NCBI GenBank assembly: GCA_944326945.1
Contig: CALVFY010000001.1
Coordinates: 62,001 to 126,000, forward strand
Reading direction: 5' to 3'
Length of the DNA: 64,000 bases
Source: an uncultured Rikenellaceae bacterium
GTDB taxonomy: Bacteria; Bacteroidota; Bacteroidia; Bacteroidales; Rikenellaceae
Shown here: positions 16,555 through 24,889 of the stretch, piece by piece
Layout: each line of letters begins with the position of its first letter
Position numbering within the stretch: the first letter of the stretch is position 1
The notes under the pieces: generated by a model
The model's input: only the letters and a program-made list of their open reading frames with translations
The model's database searches: none
Told to the model about the DNA's origin: nothing
Position numbers and translations under genes: made by a program

Positions 16555-18942
16555 TTATTCCGGTTTGCTCATAGAGGGAGGGGCGGCCTCGGGGGCGGAA
16601 CCCCAGTTGCGATTGGGTTTTGGACCCATATTCAGGACTAATGTACCTCCGTTCACCAGTTCGGAGTGGTAGAACCATGGCTTGTTCAACGGTTTACCGT
16701 TGAGGGTGGCGGATTGAATGTAGATGTTCTGTTCCGAAATGTTTTTGGCTTCGATAGTAAAGGTACTTCCATTGTAGTAGTCGGGGTCGAGATGGATGGT
16801 GACCTTGTCGAATACAGGGGAGCCGATTTCATAGATCGGAGCGGTGGAACCTCCACCGTCCATTTGAAACAAGCCCATGGAACTCATTACATACCAGGCT
16901 CCCATCTGTCCTTGGTCTTCGTCGCCGAGCCAGCCGTGATCGGGTGTGGACCCATAGTATTCGTTCATGATGGCTTTCGCCCATTTTTGAGTGAGCCACG
17001 GGGCACCTGCGTAGTTGAACAGGTAGGCCACCTGCATGTTGGGTTGGTTACCGTGATTGATGGGGTAGTCCTTGAACATGTCATTGGGGGCGTTGAACTT
17101 ATAGCGGGCACTCTTTTCGAAGCCCTCGTTCAGACGGGAGACAAACTCTTTTCTTCCCAGTAGGCCGACTATCGCATTAACGTCGTGTGGAACGTACCAT
17201 GTATATTGCCATGCATTGCCTTCGATGAATCCGGTACCCATCCATGAGTTGGAGTGGGTGGCCCATTCGGGAGTGGACTGCAGTTTATCCATGTCGACGA
17301 ATGTGCCGTCGGCCAGGCGGGGACACATCATTTTTGTCTCCGGATTGAAAATGTTGCGGAAATTGTCAGCCCGTCGGATAAAGGTCTGATAATCCTGCTC
17401 CTTGCCGAGAGCTTTGGCCATCATGGCTACGTTCCAGTCGTCGAAAGCATAGTCGAGTGTATTGGAGGCTGGTCCTTCGTTGAAGTCTCCCATGAATTTA
17501 TAGTGGGATTTGCGGCCGAACGGGACATAGCCCAATTTCATGTAGGGGACGATTTGTCGGTTGCCTACCAGGCTTCCTCCGGGATGAGCTTCCGGGGCTG
17601 CAGTTTGAGAGTGTCGTATCGCTTTGTAGGCTTTCTGAACGTCATAGTTGCGGATGCCTTTCTGATAGGCACTGTTGATGATGGGGATTTCGTGCTGGGC
17701 GACCATGATGTCGCAGTATTCCAGTCCGGTGGTCCCGTTGGGCAGCCATCCGCCGCGGTCGTAGAAGTGCAGCAGGGATTTAACCCATGAATTCATGATG
17801 TCGGGAGTGGCCAGTGCCCATAGCTGGTTGAGATTCCAGAATGTATTCCAAAACGCATCGCTGCTGTATATAACTTCTCCGTCAGGCAACTGGGCCACCT
17901 GTTCGCACATATCCGTATATTTGCCGTTCACATCGTTGAAGATGCTGCGACCGCTGTAGGCCCGATAGAAATTGGTGTAGAATTTCTTTTTGTCTGTTTC
18001 GCTACCTTCGACTTCGATCGTGTTGAGGATGGTGCTCCATGCTTCACGTGCCTGCTGCTGTACTGCCTCGAAGTCCCAACCGAATGGGTCGCTTTCGAGT
18101 TGGAGGTTCAGACGGGCTTGTTCGATACTGACGAAGGAGATACCGGTTTTCATTTGAATGACTTCGTTTTCCCGGGTCTGGAAATTCAGAAATGCGCCGA
18201 TGTCTCCCTGTCCGAAGATACAATCGCTGTCCCATTCCACTTCGTCCGCCTCCCATGTCCCCATTGAGGAGAAAGGCTTGTCGAGTTTCACCACGAAGTA
18301 GACGGTGTAGTCATTGCTCAACTGGGAGTAGGAATCGAAGAGCCGGTGGCGGGAAAATCCCTCGATTTCCGTATCGCTCACTTTCCTGATGGAGGCCCAG
18401 TCCACTTCGTAAGGATATTCGCAGAACATATGGAGGGCCAGCATGATGCGAGCAGAGTCGCTTGCGGGAAACGTGTAACGTTGGAATCCTGTGCGTACAG
18501 TCGTCGTCAGTTCCGCCTTGATGCCGTAATCTTCCAATATGACGGAGTAGTATCCTGGAGAGGCCTGTTCAGTGGAGTGATCGATTCTGGAACGGAATCC
18601 CTTCTCGCTGACGTAGTCTTCCGATCCCGGACGGGTATAGAGTTTGCCGGTTACGGGCATGGTCATAAGACCCGCCATCGTCCAGTCGTGGATGTGGTTG
18701 AATCCGGCAATATTGTCGACCTGGTTGTCGTAACCCGCCTTCCAGGTGGTGTCGCTTTCATTGTCGGGACTCAGCTTCACCATTCCGAATGGCATGGTGG
18801 CGCCCGGGAAAAGCATCCAACGCGAATCGTGCATGCCCATAAGAGGGTCCACATAGTCGATCGGTGCTTTGGCCGTCGTGTGTGGAATGAACAGTCCGTT
18901 ACACAGCAAGCATAACAGTCCGATTAGATATGGCTTGTTCAT
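16555..18942 (-). CDS. GH92 alpha-mannosidase
   Basis: 795-residue exported calcium-dependent exo-alpha-mannosidase. After the signal peptide begins the N-terminal beta-sandwich (YVDPLMGM, PFGMVKLSPD), then the alpha/alpha barrel. The general acid is Glu574 in EGNAWQYTWYV and the base region is GDEDQGQMGAWY (Asp674/Asp676). Glu574 is kept, unlike in the mannose-phosphate uncapping GH92 enzymes I know of, where this residue is replaced by Gln. So ordinary alpha-mannoside hydrolysis is more likely. Start at 18942 gives the signal peptide; in-frame alternatives at 18951 and 18990 exist, the last overlapping the upstream gene. The linkage (1,2, 1,3, 1,4 or 1,6) is not readable. Confidence 0.93.
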   Translation of the reverse strand: MNKPYLIGLLCLLCNGLFIPHTTAKAPIDYVDPLMGMHDSRWMLFPGATMPFGMVKLSPDNESDTTWKAGYDNQVDNIAGFNHIHDWTMAGLMTMPVTGKLYTRPGSEDYVSEKGFRSRIDHSTEQASPGYYSVILEDYGIKAELTTTVRTGFQRYTFPASDSARIMLALHMFCEYPYEVDWASIRKVSDTEIEGFSRHRLFDSYSQLSNDYTVYFVVKLDKPFSSMGTWEADEVEWDSDCIFGQGDIGAFLNFQTRENEVIQMKTGISFVSIEQARLNLQLESDPFGWDFEAVQQQAREAWSTILNTIEVEGSETDKKKFYTNFYRAYSGRSIFNDVNGKYTDMCEQVAQLPDGEVIYSSDAFWNTFWNLNQLWALATPDIMNSWVKSLLHFYDRGGWLPNGTTGLEYCDIMVAQHEIPIINSAYQKGIRNYDVQKAYKAIRHSQTAAPEAHPGGSLVGNRQIVPYMKLGYVPFGRKSHYKFMGDFNEGPASNTLDYAFDDWNVAMMAKALGKEQDYQTFIRRADNFRNIFNPETKMMCPRLADGTFVDMDKLQSTPEWATHSNSWMGTGFIEGNAWQYTWYVPHDVNAIVGLLGRKEFVSRLNEGFEKSARYKFNAPNDMFKDYPINHGNQPNMQVAYLFNYAGAPWLTQKWAKAIMNEYYGSTPDHGWLGDEDQGQMGAWYVMSSMGLFQMDGGGSTAPIYEIGSPVFDKVTIHLDPDYYNGSTFTIEAKNISEQNIYIQSATLNGKPLNKPWFYHSELVNGGTLVLNMGPKPNRNWGSAPEAAPPSMSKPE

Positions 18943-18970
18943 AGGTGTCATGTTTTCTCCCGATGTGCTT

Positions 18971-20653
18971 TTATTTTGCGACTTTGACACACCTTACGTT
19001 GAAACTGTAATTGCCGATTTTGTCGATATAGACCTGATCGCAGAATTTGGGTTCGGGATAGTTCGGATTGCTGGCACTGCGATAACGGAATTCCCGCCAG
19101 TAGTGCTCGCTCTTATTGCCCGGAAATTCGCTCGAGGTCCACATTCCGCTTCGTGATTCGGCCGAGGCGTTGTTCCAGCTTCCGATATTGGCGTTGCCGT
19201 TCCCTGTAATACCTCCTACCGTAATGTCGAGACCCGAAAGGCTGGGGATACCGTCGGGGGCGTTGCAGGCTACCCGGCCGGCCAGATTTCCTTTCCAGCC
19301 CCGGACAACGGTGGTACTGGTGAAATCTCCGTTATGGGAGGGATAACCGGATGGGGCCCCGTAAGCCTCTTCCAGTGCATTGAGGATGTCTCCCCATTCG
19401 GTGGCGGAGGGAAGTTTCCAGGCCTCGCCTGTCTGTTCCGCAACATATTCGCAGGCCCGTTCCGCCTGAATGAACCGATAGAAACAGCCTACTTTTTCTC
19501 CGATACCCGGTTTCGTCGACTCTCCCGGGTGGGTGCATACTCTTGCCTGATTGATTTCCGTTCCGATGTTATCCTTGAATACCTGAAGGTTTTTAGCCAG
19601 GATGTCGTATCCGCCCCAGCGGATTACGGGGTAGGTGATACCGTCTACTTCGATCGGATTCTGAGGAGTCCCTTCGGCAGTCGTGGTATAGGTGATCTCC
19701 TCTCCATAGGAACTGCCGTACTGGTTTTCGGCATATACCCGGATGTAATAGGTGGTCGAGGGTTTGTTCATGGTGACGAAGTGCGGAGTGCCCGCTTCCG
19801 AAACATCGATTTCGGTGCCGGTTTCAGGAGCGCTTTCCTCTCCGACATACAGCATGATTTTGGTAAGTTTTTCACCTCCGTCGAAGATGTCGGTGGCGAT
19901 GAAGGCGCCACGGGCCCGTTTGTCGGACAGAATGGGGGTTCCGGCTTCGGGTTTGCCTGGAAGTGTGACGAACTCTTTCACTTCGCCATAATTTTCACCC
20001 TTGTCGTTGATGGCTGCTGCGACGTAGTAATAGGTTGTGTAAGAGCGTAACCCTTCGATATCGACGGTAAATTCTCCAGTTCCGGTGGTTGTGGATTCGT
20101 ATTTCGTCCAGGATTCCGTGTCGAATGGCAAATCGCGTCCTATGTAGATTATTCCTCTGGCTTCAGGATCGCCGCCTACGTCCGTGATAGTGCCGTGGAG
20201 CGTTACGCTGTTAGCGGCAAGATCGGTTCTTTCCGTTGAGGTCTCGACTTCGCAGACTCCCCGGGCAGCACGCAGGATGATGGGGTCGCTATAGACCAGT
20301 CCGGCCTGATTCCTGGCATAGATACGTGCGTAGTAATCGTTTTCCACTCCGAGGCCCGACAGGTTGACCGTATAGGTTCCGGTGCCGGTTCCGTCGCTTT
20401 TTATGCATCCGTCCGTTATGACGGGTAAATCATTTTCATCGCTGTAACATACTCCGTTTTCGACCGAAGGACTGCCTCCGTCGCTTTTAATCGTGTAAAC
20501 GATGCTTGCCTTGCCTTCCATGTTCACCTTTTGGAAAGAGTCGATGTTGATTACAGGAAGTGAGGTCTGATCGACCGTTGTTTTTTCGTCTTCGCAAGAG
20601 GAAATGGCAAATAGGCAAAGTGACAGACAGGTTAATAATGGTATTCTTTTCAT
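18971..20653 (-). CDS. Lipoprotein with repeated Fn3-like domains and C-terminal FISUMP domain
   Basis: 560 residues. Lipobox ISSC follows the signal peptide. Residues about 30-330 form three repeats of the type DxxNxLxxxTxYYxRxYAxNxxGxxY, that is, fibronectin/Ig-like sandwiches. The last 220 residues carry the FISUMP-type fold: GITYPVIRWGGYDILAKNLQ, then WKLPSATEWGDILNALEEAYG, and VRCVKVAK at the end. It is likely surface exposed and, from its place between SusD and GH92, a candidate glycan-binding protein (SusE/F-like role). Its C-terminal half is paralogous to the gene at 20673-21680. Confidence 0.72.
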   Translation of the reverse strand: MKRIPLLTCLSLCLFAISSCEDEKTTVDQTSLPVINIDSFQKVNMEGKASIVYTIKSDGGSPSVENGVCYSDENDLPVITDGCIKSDGTGTGTYTVNLSGLGVENDYYARIYARNQAGLVYSDPIILRAARGVCEVETSTERTDLAANSVTLHGTITDVGGDPEARGIIYIGRDLPFDTESWTKYESTTTGTGEFTVDIEGLRSYTTYYYVAAAINDKGENYGEVKEFVTLPGKPEAGTPILSDKRARGAFIATDIFDGGEKLTKIMLYVGEESAPETGTEIDVSEAGTPHFVTMNKPSTTYYIRVYAENQYGSSYGEEITYTTTAEGTPQNPIEVDGITYPVIRWGGYDILAKNLQVFKDNIGTEINQARVCTHPGESTKPGIGEKVGCFYRFIQAERACEYVAEQTGEAWKLPSATEWGDILNALEEAYGAPSGYPSHNGDFTSTTVVRGWKGNLAGRVACNAPDGIPSLSGLDITVGGITGNGNANIGSWNNASAESRSGMWTSSEFPGNKSEHYWREFRYRSASNPNYPEPKFCDQVYIDKIGNYSFNVRCVKVAK

Positions 20654-20672
20654 AACCGTTGTTTTATCGTTT

Positions 20673-21680
20673 TTATCTTACGCATCTGACTGCAAAACCG
20701 TAGTTGGCGGGGTTGTTCCCGTCGAGTTGGACATTATCCCAGTCCCGGCTCAGGATACGGACCATGCCTTCTCCGTTGGCGAAATTGGAGGCTGACCAGT
20801 ATAGGGCTCTTTGACCTACATGCTGGGCTGATGTGGCGACGTTTGCTCCGCCCGAAGTGTAGCCGCTGGGAACCGCATTGAAACCGGAACTGTTCGTGCC
20901 CGGTGTCGCCGACCCTGTCAGCCATCCTTCCGGACGTTTCATGGCGATGGCCGCTTTGATGCCGTAGCGCCCTTTGATTTCGGTCGCATGCCGCAGGTTA
21001 CCGCCGTTTTCCTCCTCGATATCGTTGAGAATATCACCCCATTCTGCATTGGTCGGCAGGTGCCAGCCTCCTCCCAACTCTTCACAGGCGAGTTTGGCCG
21101 CGCCTTGTAGCATCAGGCATCCGTATTCTTCCTGATCTCCGGAGAAACAATAAGTCGCCAATGCCTTGTCGGAAGTGTTGGAGAATACTCCTGTCGGGAC
21201 GTTCCGCAGGTTTTCGGCCAGAATCAGACGGCCGCCATAGAAAATGGTGGGGTAGGTGACACCGTTGAGAGTGACTTCTGTGACAGATTCCAAGGTAGAT
21301 TTCACGTTGGCGTAATGAGTACCGCGGTCGTTGGTGGCGAATGCGCGGATGTAGTAAGATTTAGCTGGGTCCAGTCCGGTGACCGTTACGTACTGGAGTC
21401 CGCTGGATACGTTGTCGGACTCGAATACGATGCCGGTCTCCTTGGTCGGCAAATAGTTGTCCGTGGCGAATACAGCTCCGACCGATGTGAGATGTACTCC
21501 TTCAACACGGATCTTGAGCGTGGCGGAGGTCATGGAGGGGTCGATAACCAATGACTCTGTATGGGCATAAGGAGGGGGAAGGAATTCGTCGTCACTCTGC
21601 AGATCCGAATCTTCACAGCCTGACAGCAGGAGCAGACAAATAGACAAAAGTCCGGGAATATATAATTTGTTCGTCTTCAT
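20673..21680 (-). CDS. FISUMP-domain lipoprotein
   Basis: 335 residues counted from ATG 21680 (frame runs back to 21716). Lipobox LLSGC, one Ig/Fn3-like domain (SYYIRAFATNDRGTHY), and a FISUMP-type C-terminal domain: GVTYPTIFYGGRLILAENLR, WHLPTNAEWGDILNDIEEENG, WSASNFANG and FAVRCVR. Paralogue of the neighbouring 560-residue protein; the pair arose by duplication with gain or loss of Ig-like repeats. Probably surface displayed and involved in binding the operon's glycan; this role is inferred from position only. Confidence 0.72.
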   Translation of the reverse strand: MKTNKLYIPGLLSICLLLLSGCEDSDLQSDDEFLPPPYAHTESLVIDPSMTSATLKIRVEGVHLTSVGAVFATDNYLPTKETGIVFESDNVSSGLQYVTVTGLDPAKSYYIRAFATNDRGTHYANVKSTLESVTEVTLNGVTYPTIFYGGRLILAENLRNVPTGVFSNTSDKALATYCFSGDQEEYGCLMLQGAAKLACEELGGGWHLPTNAEWGDILNDIEEENGGNLRHATEIKGRYGIKAAIAMKRPEGWLTGSATPGTNSSGFNAVPSGYTSGGANVATSAQHVGQRALYWSASNFANGEGMVRILSRDWDNVQLDGNNPANYGFAVRCVR

Positions 21681-21703
21681 GTCTCGAATGATTTTAGTTC
21701 CGG

Positions 21704-22228
21704 TTAATTGTAACATAAGTCATTGATCATATATATTTTTTTGTAAGAGAGCGGATCGACGAAAGAAAGCCATATACGCTTGCATTTCAGTCCGTTTTCT
21801 TCGGGAAGATCTTGGGTCTTCAGAATGTGGACCGTTTCGGTGATGACGAAGTAAATGTCGTATCCGGGCAGTTGGTATTCGATGGAGAACCCATTTTTTG
21901 TCCCTACGGAGAATATCTGTTCGATATCTTGGGGGGCAAATGCGGGAGTGGTGATCGAGACGTATTTTTCGTCTTCTTTGCCGAAAAACAATTGGGCCGT
22001 AACCAAACCCCTTTCCGCATTGCTGATTGTGGAGACAGTTTTTACTTGATCGTCGGTGAAATTGATGATGTCGGGACCGACGGAAAGGATGGGATAATCT
22101 TTGTCCAGAAATTCGCTTTCGGTGAAAGCGCTTCTGGAAAGTCCCGTGTCCGGATCATCCTTACATGCGGTGAAACCGACAGCCAAACACGAGATAAGCA
22201 GGATTCGGATATATATGAACTTTTTCAT
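21704..22228 (-). CDS. Small lipoprotein of unknown function
   Basis: 174 residues with a lipobox (GFTAC) after the signal peptide. The remainder is probably beta-rich; I recognise no family. It sits between the GDPD-like gene (14 nt upstream) and the FISUMP lipoprotein gene (start 24 nt downstream) in the long operon, where surface glycan-binding lipoproteins are normally found. Confidence 0.8.
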   Translation of the reverse strand: MKKFIYIRILLISCLAVGFTACKDDPDTGLSRSAFTESEFLDKDYPILSVGPDIINFTDDQVKTVSTISNAERGLVTAQLFFGKEDEKYVSITTPAFAPQDIEQIFSVGTKNGFSIEYQLPGYDIYFVITETVHILKTQDLPEENGLKCKRIWLSFVDPLSYKKIYMINDLCYN

Positions 22229-22242
22229 AAACCAATCGTTTT

Positions 22243-23286
22243 TTATTGAATTTGAAAATGGGTGCGTACGACGGTCAGTTCAGAGTCTGTTTGGACCGTG
22301 TATTCGACCGAATGCTTCCCCGATGAGATTGACGCGGGATCGAATGAAGGTACAGACTGGACTTGTCCGTCTAATTTCCATTGTTCAGAAATCGTTTCGG
22401 AGTAAGGGCGCAGTAACCGGAGCGGTTGTTCTCCTGCCTGCTTATCGTATATCGTCGCGATATCGATTGCAGGATAGCGCATCTGGTTGTAGTTGTCCAT
22501 GTATTCTGCCGCATTTGCTACCTGATCGCTGTTGATGAATGCCACACCGAGATTGGCAAGGGTCCACCACGTCAGTTTGACGTCGGGAGCTTCCCAAAAG
22601 CGGAGTGGTATTTTACCCGTACGGCCGATGACTCCCTTTACGGTAGCATATTCCAGAGGGGTCATGGGAGCGACCGAACTCCATTTTAGATAGGAGGAGG
22701 CCTGGAGGCTGATCATCCCTATCCGTGATTTTTGTTCTTCGGATAAAGTCGACAGGTCCGGAGAGGAGTAGTCAAACCAGATATATTTTGGAAAACTGCC
22801 CCAAACTGCGGGTGCCGGGCGGCCTCCGGTGAATATGAGTTTGATGGCATTCGGATTGGAAGAGGTGTCGAATACATCCAGATTATCAGCAATGAGTGTA
22901 ATCACTTTGTTGATTGCATTCACGCCTCCTGACTTGATGTCTAATACAAGTGCGTAGTTATAGTCCCGGTCGGGATAGGCCTTGTTGCCGTTTTCCCGGT
23001 AATTTGTCACGATCGGATCGAGATACAACTTTTTCAGTGTACGCTGTGTATTGGTGTTAGCGGGGTCGTGCGTGACGTAGAGTTCGTCTCCGACCAGGGC
23101 GATATCCGCTTCGATGGATCCGACACGGGCCGTGTAGGCTCCTGTGTAAGGAGATGACTGGGAATAGTCGTTGTGGGAATGAATCATTCCTGCATTGTAC
23201 GGTTTGTTTCCCCGCTGTGCCATGGAACTGGCGGACAAACATACGGACAAGGCTAAAGACAATATGATTTTACTGTCGATTTTCAT
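22243..23286 (-). CDS. GDPD/PI-PLC-like phosphodiesterase
   Basis: 347-residue exported protein. The signal peptide ends at SSMAQ. The catalytic barrel carries the same set as the fusion protein at 14691: MIHSHNDY, GSIEADI and THDP, with a matching later segment (LRFWEAPDVKLTWWTLANLG). The C-terminal 70 residues form a small beta domain. Likely role: hydrolysis of a phosphodiester on a lipid headgroup or glycan in the periplasm. It directly follows SusD (13 nt) in the long operon and is a paralogue of the N-terminal half of the GDPD-phosphatase fusion. Confidence 0.82.
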   Translation of the reverse strand: MKIDSKIILSLALSVCLSASSMAQRGNKPYNAGMIHSHNDYSQSSPYTGAYTARVGSIEADIALVGDELYVTHDPANTNTQRTLKKLYLDPIVTNYRENGNKAYPDRDYNYALVLDIKSGGVNAINKVITLIADNLDVFDTSSNPNAIKLIFTGGRPAPAVWGSFPKYIWFDYSSPDLSTLSEEQKSRIGMISLQASSYLKWSSVAPMTPLEYATVKGVIGRTGKIPLRFWEAPDVKLTWWTLANLGVAFINSDQVANAAEYMDNYNQMRYPAIDIATIYDKQAGEQPLRLLRPYSETISEQWKLDGQVQSVPSFDPASISSGKHSVEYTVQTDSELTVVRTHFQIQ

Positions 23287-23299
23287 GATCTGTGATTGA

Positions 23300-24877
23300 T
23301 TAATATCCGTAATTTTGTTTCCAACGCCCCTCCATCATTAGCAGCTGATTTTCGGGGAATGGATAAATGTGATGTATTTTGGGGTCGAAAGTGCGGCCGG
23401 GCCAAACCTGATTGCCCGTGAAGCCGTGTGCCGGCTTTGCATAAGTAGCTTGTGCGTCGCCCCAGCGGATCAGATCTCCGTGTCTGTCGGCAAATTCTGC
23501 GGCGAGCTCACAACGGCGTTCGTGTTTCAGATCTTCGAGAGAATAGGAACTTTTGGGTTCGAGTCCGGCCCGTTTGCGGATGGCATCGAGGTCTTCTTTG
23601 GCACTCTCGCCCAGCATGATTTTTGCTTCAGCCCGTATCAGAAGCACTTCGGCATAGCGGATAATGGGTACGTTCAGTGTCGTGGAGGGGGAATCTCCGT
23701 TGGGGTTGAGTTCAGAATAACCGATCGCGAACGGGTCCATGAATTTATTGAATTGCATTTTGGTCGTCGAAGACGATTTCGTGCCCTCTGCATCGTACAC
23801 TCGTTCTTCCCCGAAATAGGTGAAAGTATCGCCCGGAGCGAGAATGGTGACGGCTCTGCGCTGGTCACCGGGTTCGAATTCGTCATACAACTCTTTGGTA
23901 GGTTGGAAATACCCGAATCCGTTGTATTTGCCCCAACCTTTGTTTTCGAGCATCATGCCGGGAAGCATGCAGGGCCTACTTTGTGCGGTGGCATAATAGA
24001 CGCCTCCTACGGCGGAGAAGATGTATTCCGGCCCGTAGTTATTCTTCACCAGGAACACATCCTTGTATGTCGGGGCCAAATCATGACATTTTTTGCCACC
24101 GTATTGGGCTTCGATTACAAGGGTGGCGTATCTGACAGCTTCTTCGAAACTGGCTCTGGCACCTGCCTCATCTCCGGTATTGTGACAATTCCAGGCTTTG
24201 TAGAGGCATACCTTGGAGGCAACGGCCCATGCGGCTGTTTTTGTGGGACGTCCGTAGTCTTCCGCGGACAATTCTCCGAAATAGGGCAGGCGTTTTGCCG
24301 CTTCGTTGAGATCAGCGATGATATAATCGTAGTTTACGTTGACGTTTTTTGCCCGGGGAACTTCCAGATTCATCTGATTTTCCCGGTCAGGAATCGGGAA
24401 TCCCTGTCCTTCGACCATATCGGCATATCTTCTGGCAAGTTCAAAATGCATGAATGCTCCCAAAAAGTAGGCCTGTCCGATGTAAAAGTTATGCAGCCAT
24501 TCGTTGCTCATAGCGATTTTGTTTTCACTGCGGATGATCGCATTGGCCCGTGCCAGCAACCGGATGTGATAAAACCATTGCTTGGGTACTTCGGAGGTGT
24601 AGGTGAGTACGAAATTGCGAGTGTTGTCGGCATTTCCGTTCGAACGTCCGGGAATCATGTCGTCCGAAGCGCAAATCCACCACATAGGCCCCCTGGAGTA
24701 GCCCCAGTCGTCCCAGAGTCTGTAGTATAATCCGTTTACGGCCATTTTCAGATCGCTTTCTGTTTCCAAAAACGTACCTTCTCCGGGAGCTCCGTAAGGT
24801 TTCAGGTCAAGTATGGATTCGCTGCACGAGCAAAGCAGCAGGCAGGATGATATAACTGATAAAATAACCTTATTCAT
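23300..24877 (-). CDS. SusD/RagB-like outer-membrane lipoprotein
   Basis: 525 residues. Lipobox LLCSC, then the SusD start (SILDLKPYGAPGEGTFL) with the TPR scaffold; late motifs are IRYAEVLLIRAEAKIMLG, IRKRAGL and ERRCELAAEFADRHGDLIRW. It starts 13 nt before the end of its spacer to SusC, the usual tight SusC-SusD coupling. Ligand should be the substrate of the GH92/GDPD enzymes encoded downstream. Confidence 0.94.
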   Translation of the reverse strand: MNKVILSVISSCLLLCSCSESILDLKPYGAPGEGTFLETESDLKMAVNGLYYRLWDDWGYSRGPMWWICASDDMIPGRSNGNADNTRNFVLTYTSEVPKQWFYHIRLLARANAIIRSENKIAMSNEWLHNFYIGQAYFLGAFMHFELARRYADMVEGQGFPIPDRENQMNLEVPRAKNVNVNYDYIIADLNEAAKRLPYFGELSAEDYGRPTKTAAWAVASKVCLYKAWNCHNTGDEAGARASFEEAVRYATLVIEAQYGGKKCHDLAPTYKDVFLVKNNYGPEYIFSAVGGVYYATAQSRPCMLPGMMLENKGWGKYNGFGYFQPTKELYDEFEPGDQRRAVTILAPGDTFTYFGEERVYDAEGTKSSSTTKMQFNKFMDPFAIGYSELNPNGDSPSTTLNVPIIRYAEVLLIRAEAKIMLGESAKEDLDAIRKRAGLEPKSSYSLEDLKHERRCELAAEFADRHGDLIRWGDAQATYAKPAHGFTGNQVWPGRTFDPKIHHIYPFPENQLLMMEGRWKQNYGY

Positions 24878-24889
24878 AAACCTTGTGAT

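Noticed and set aside
16555-18942. GH92 as a mannose-phosphate uncapping enzyme
   Set aside because: The general acid Glu574 is present, whereas in the uncapping type I recall this residue is Gln.
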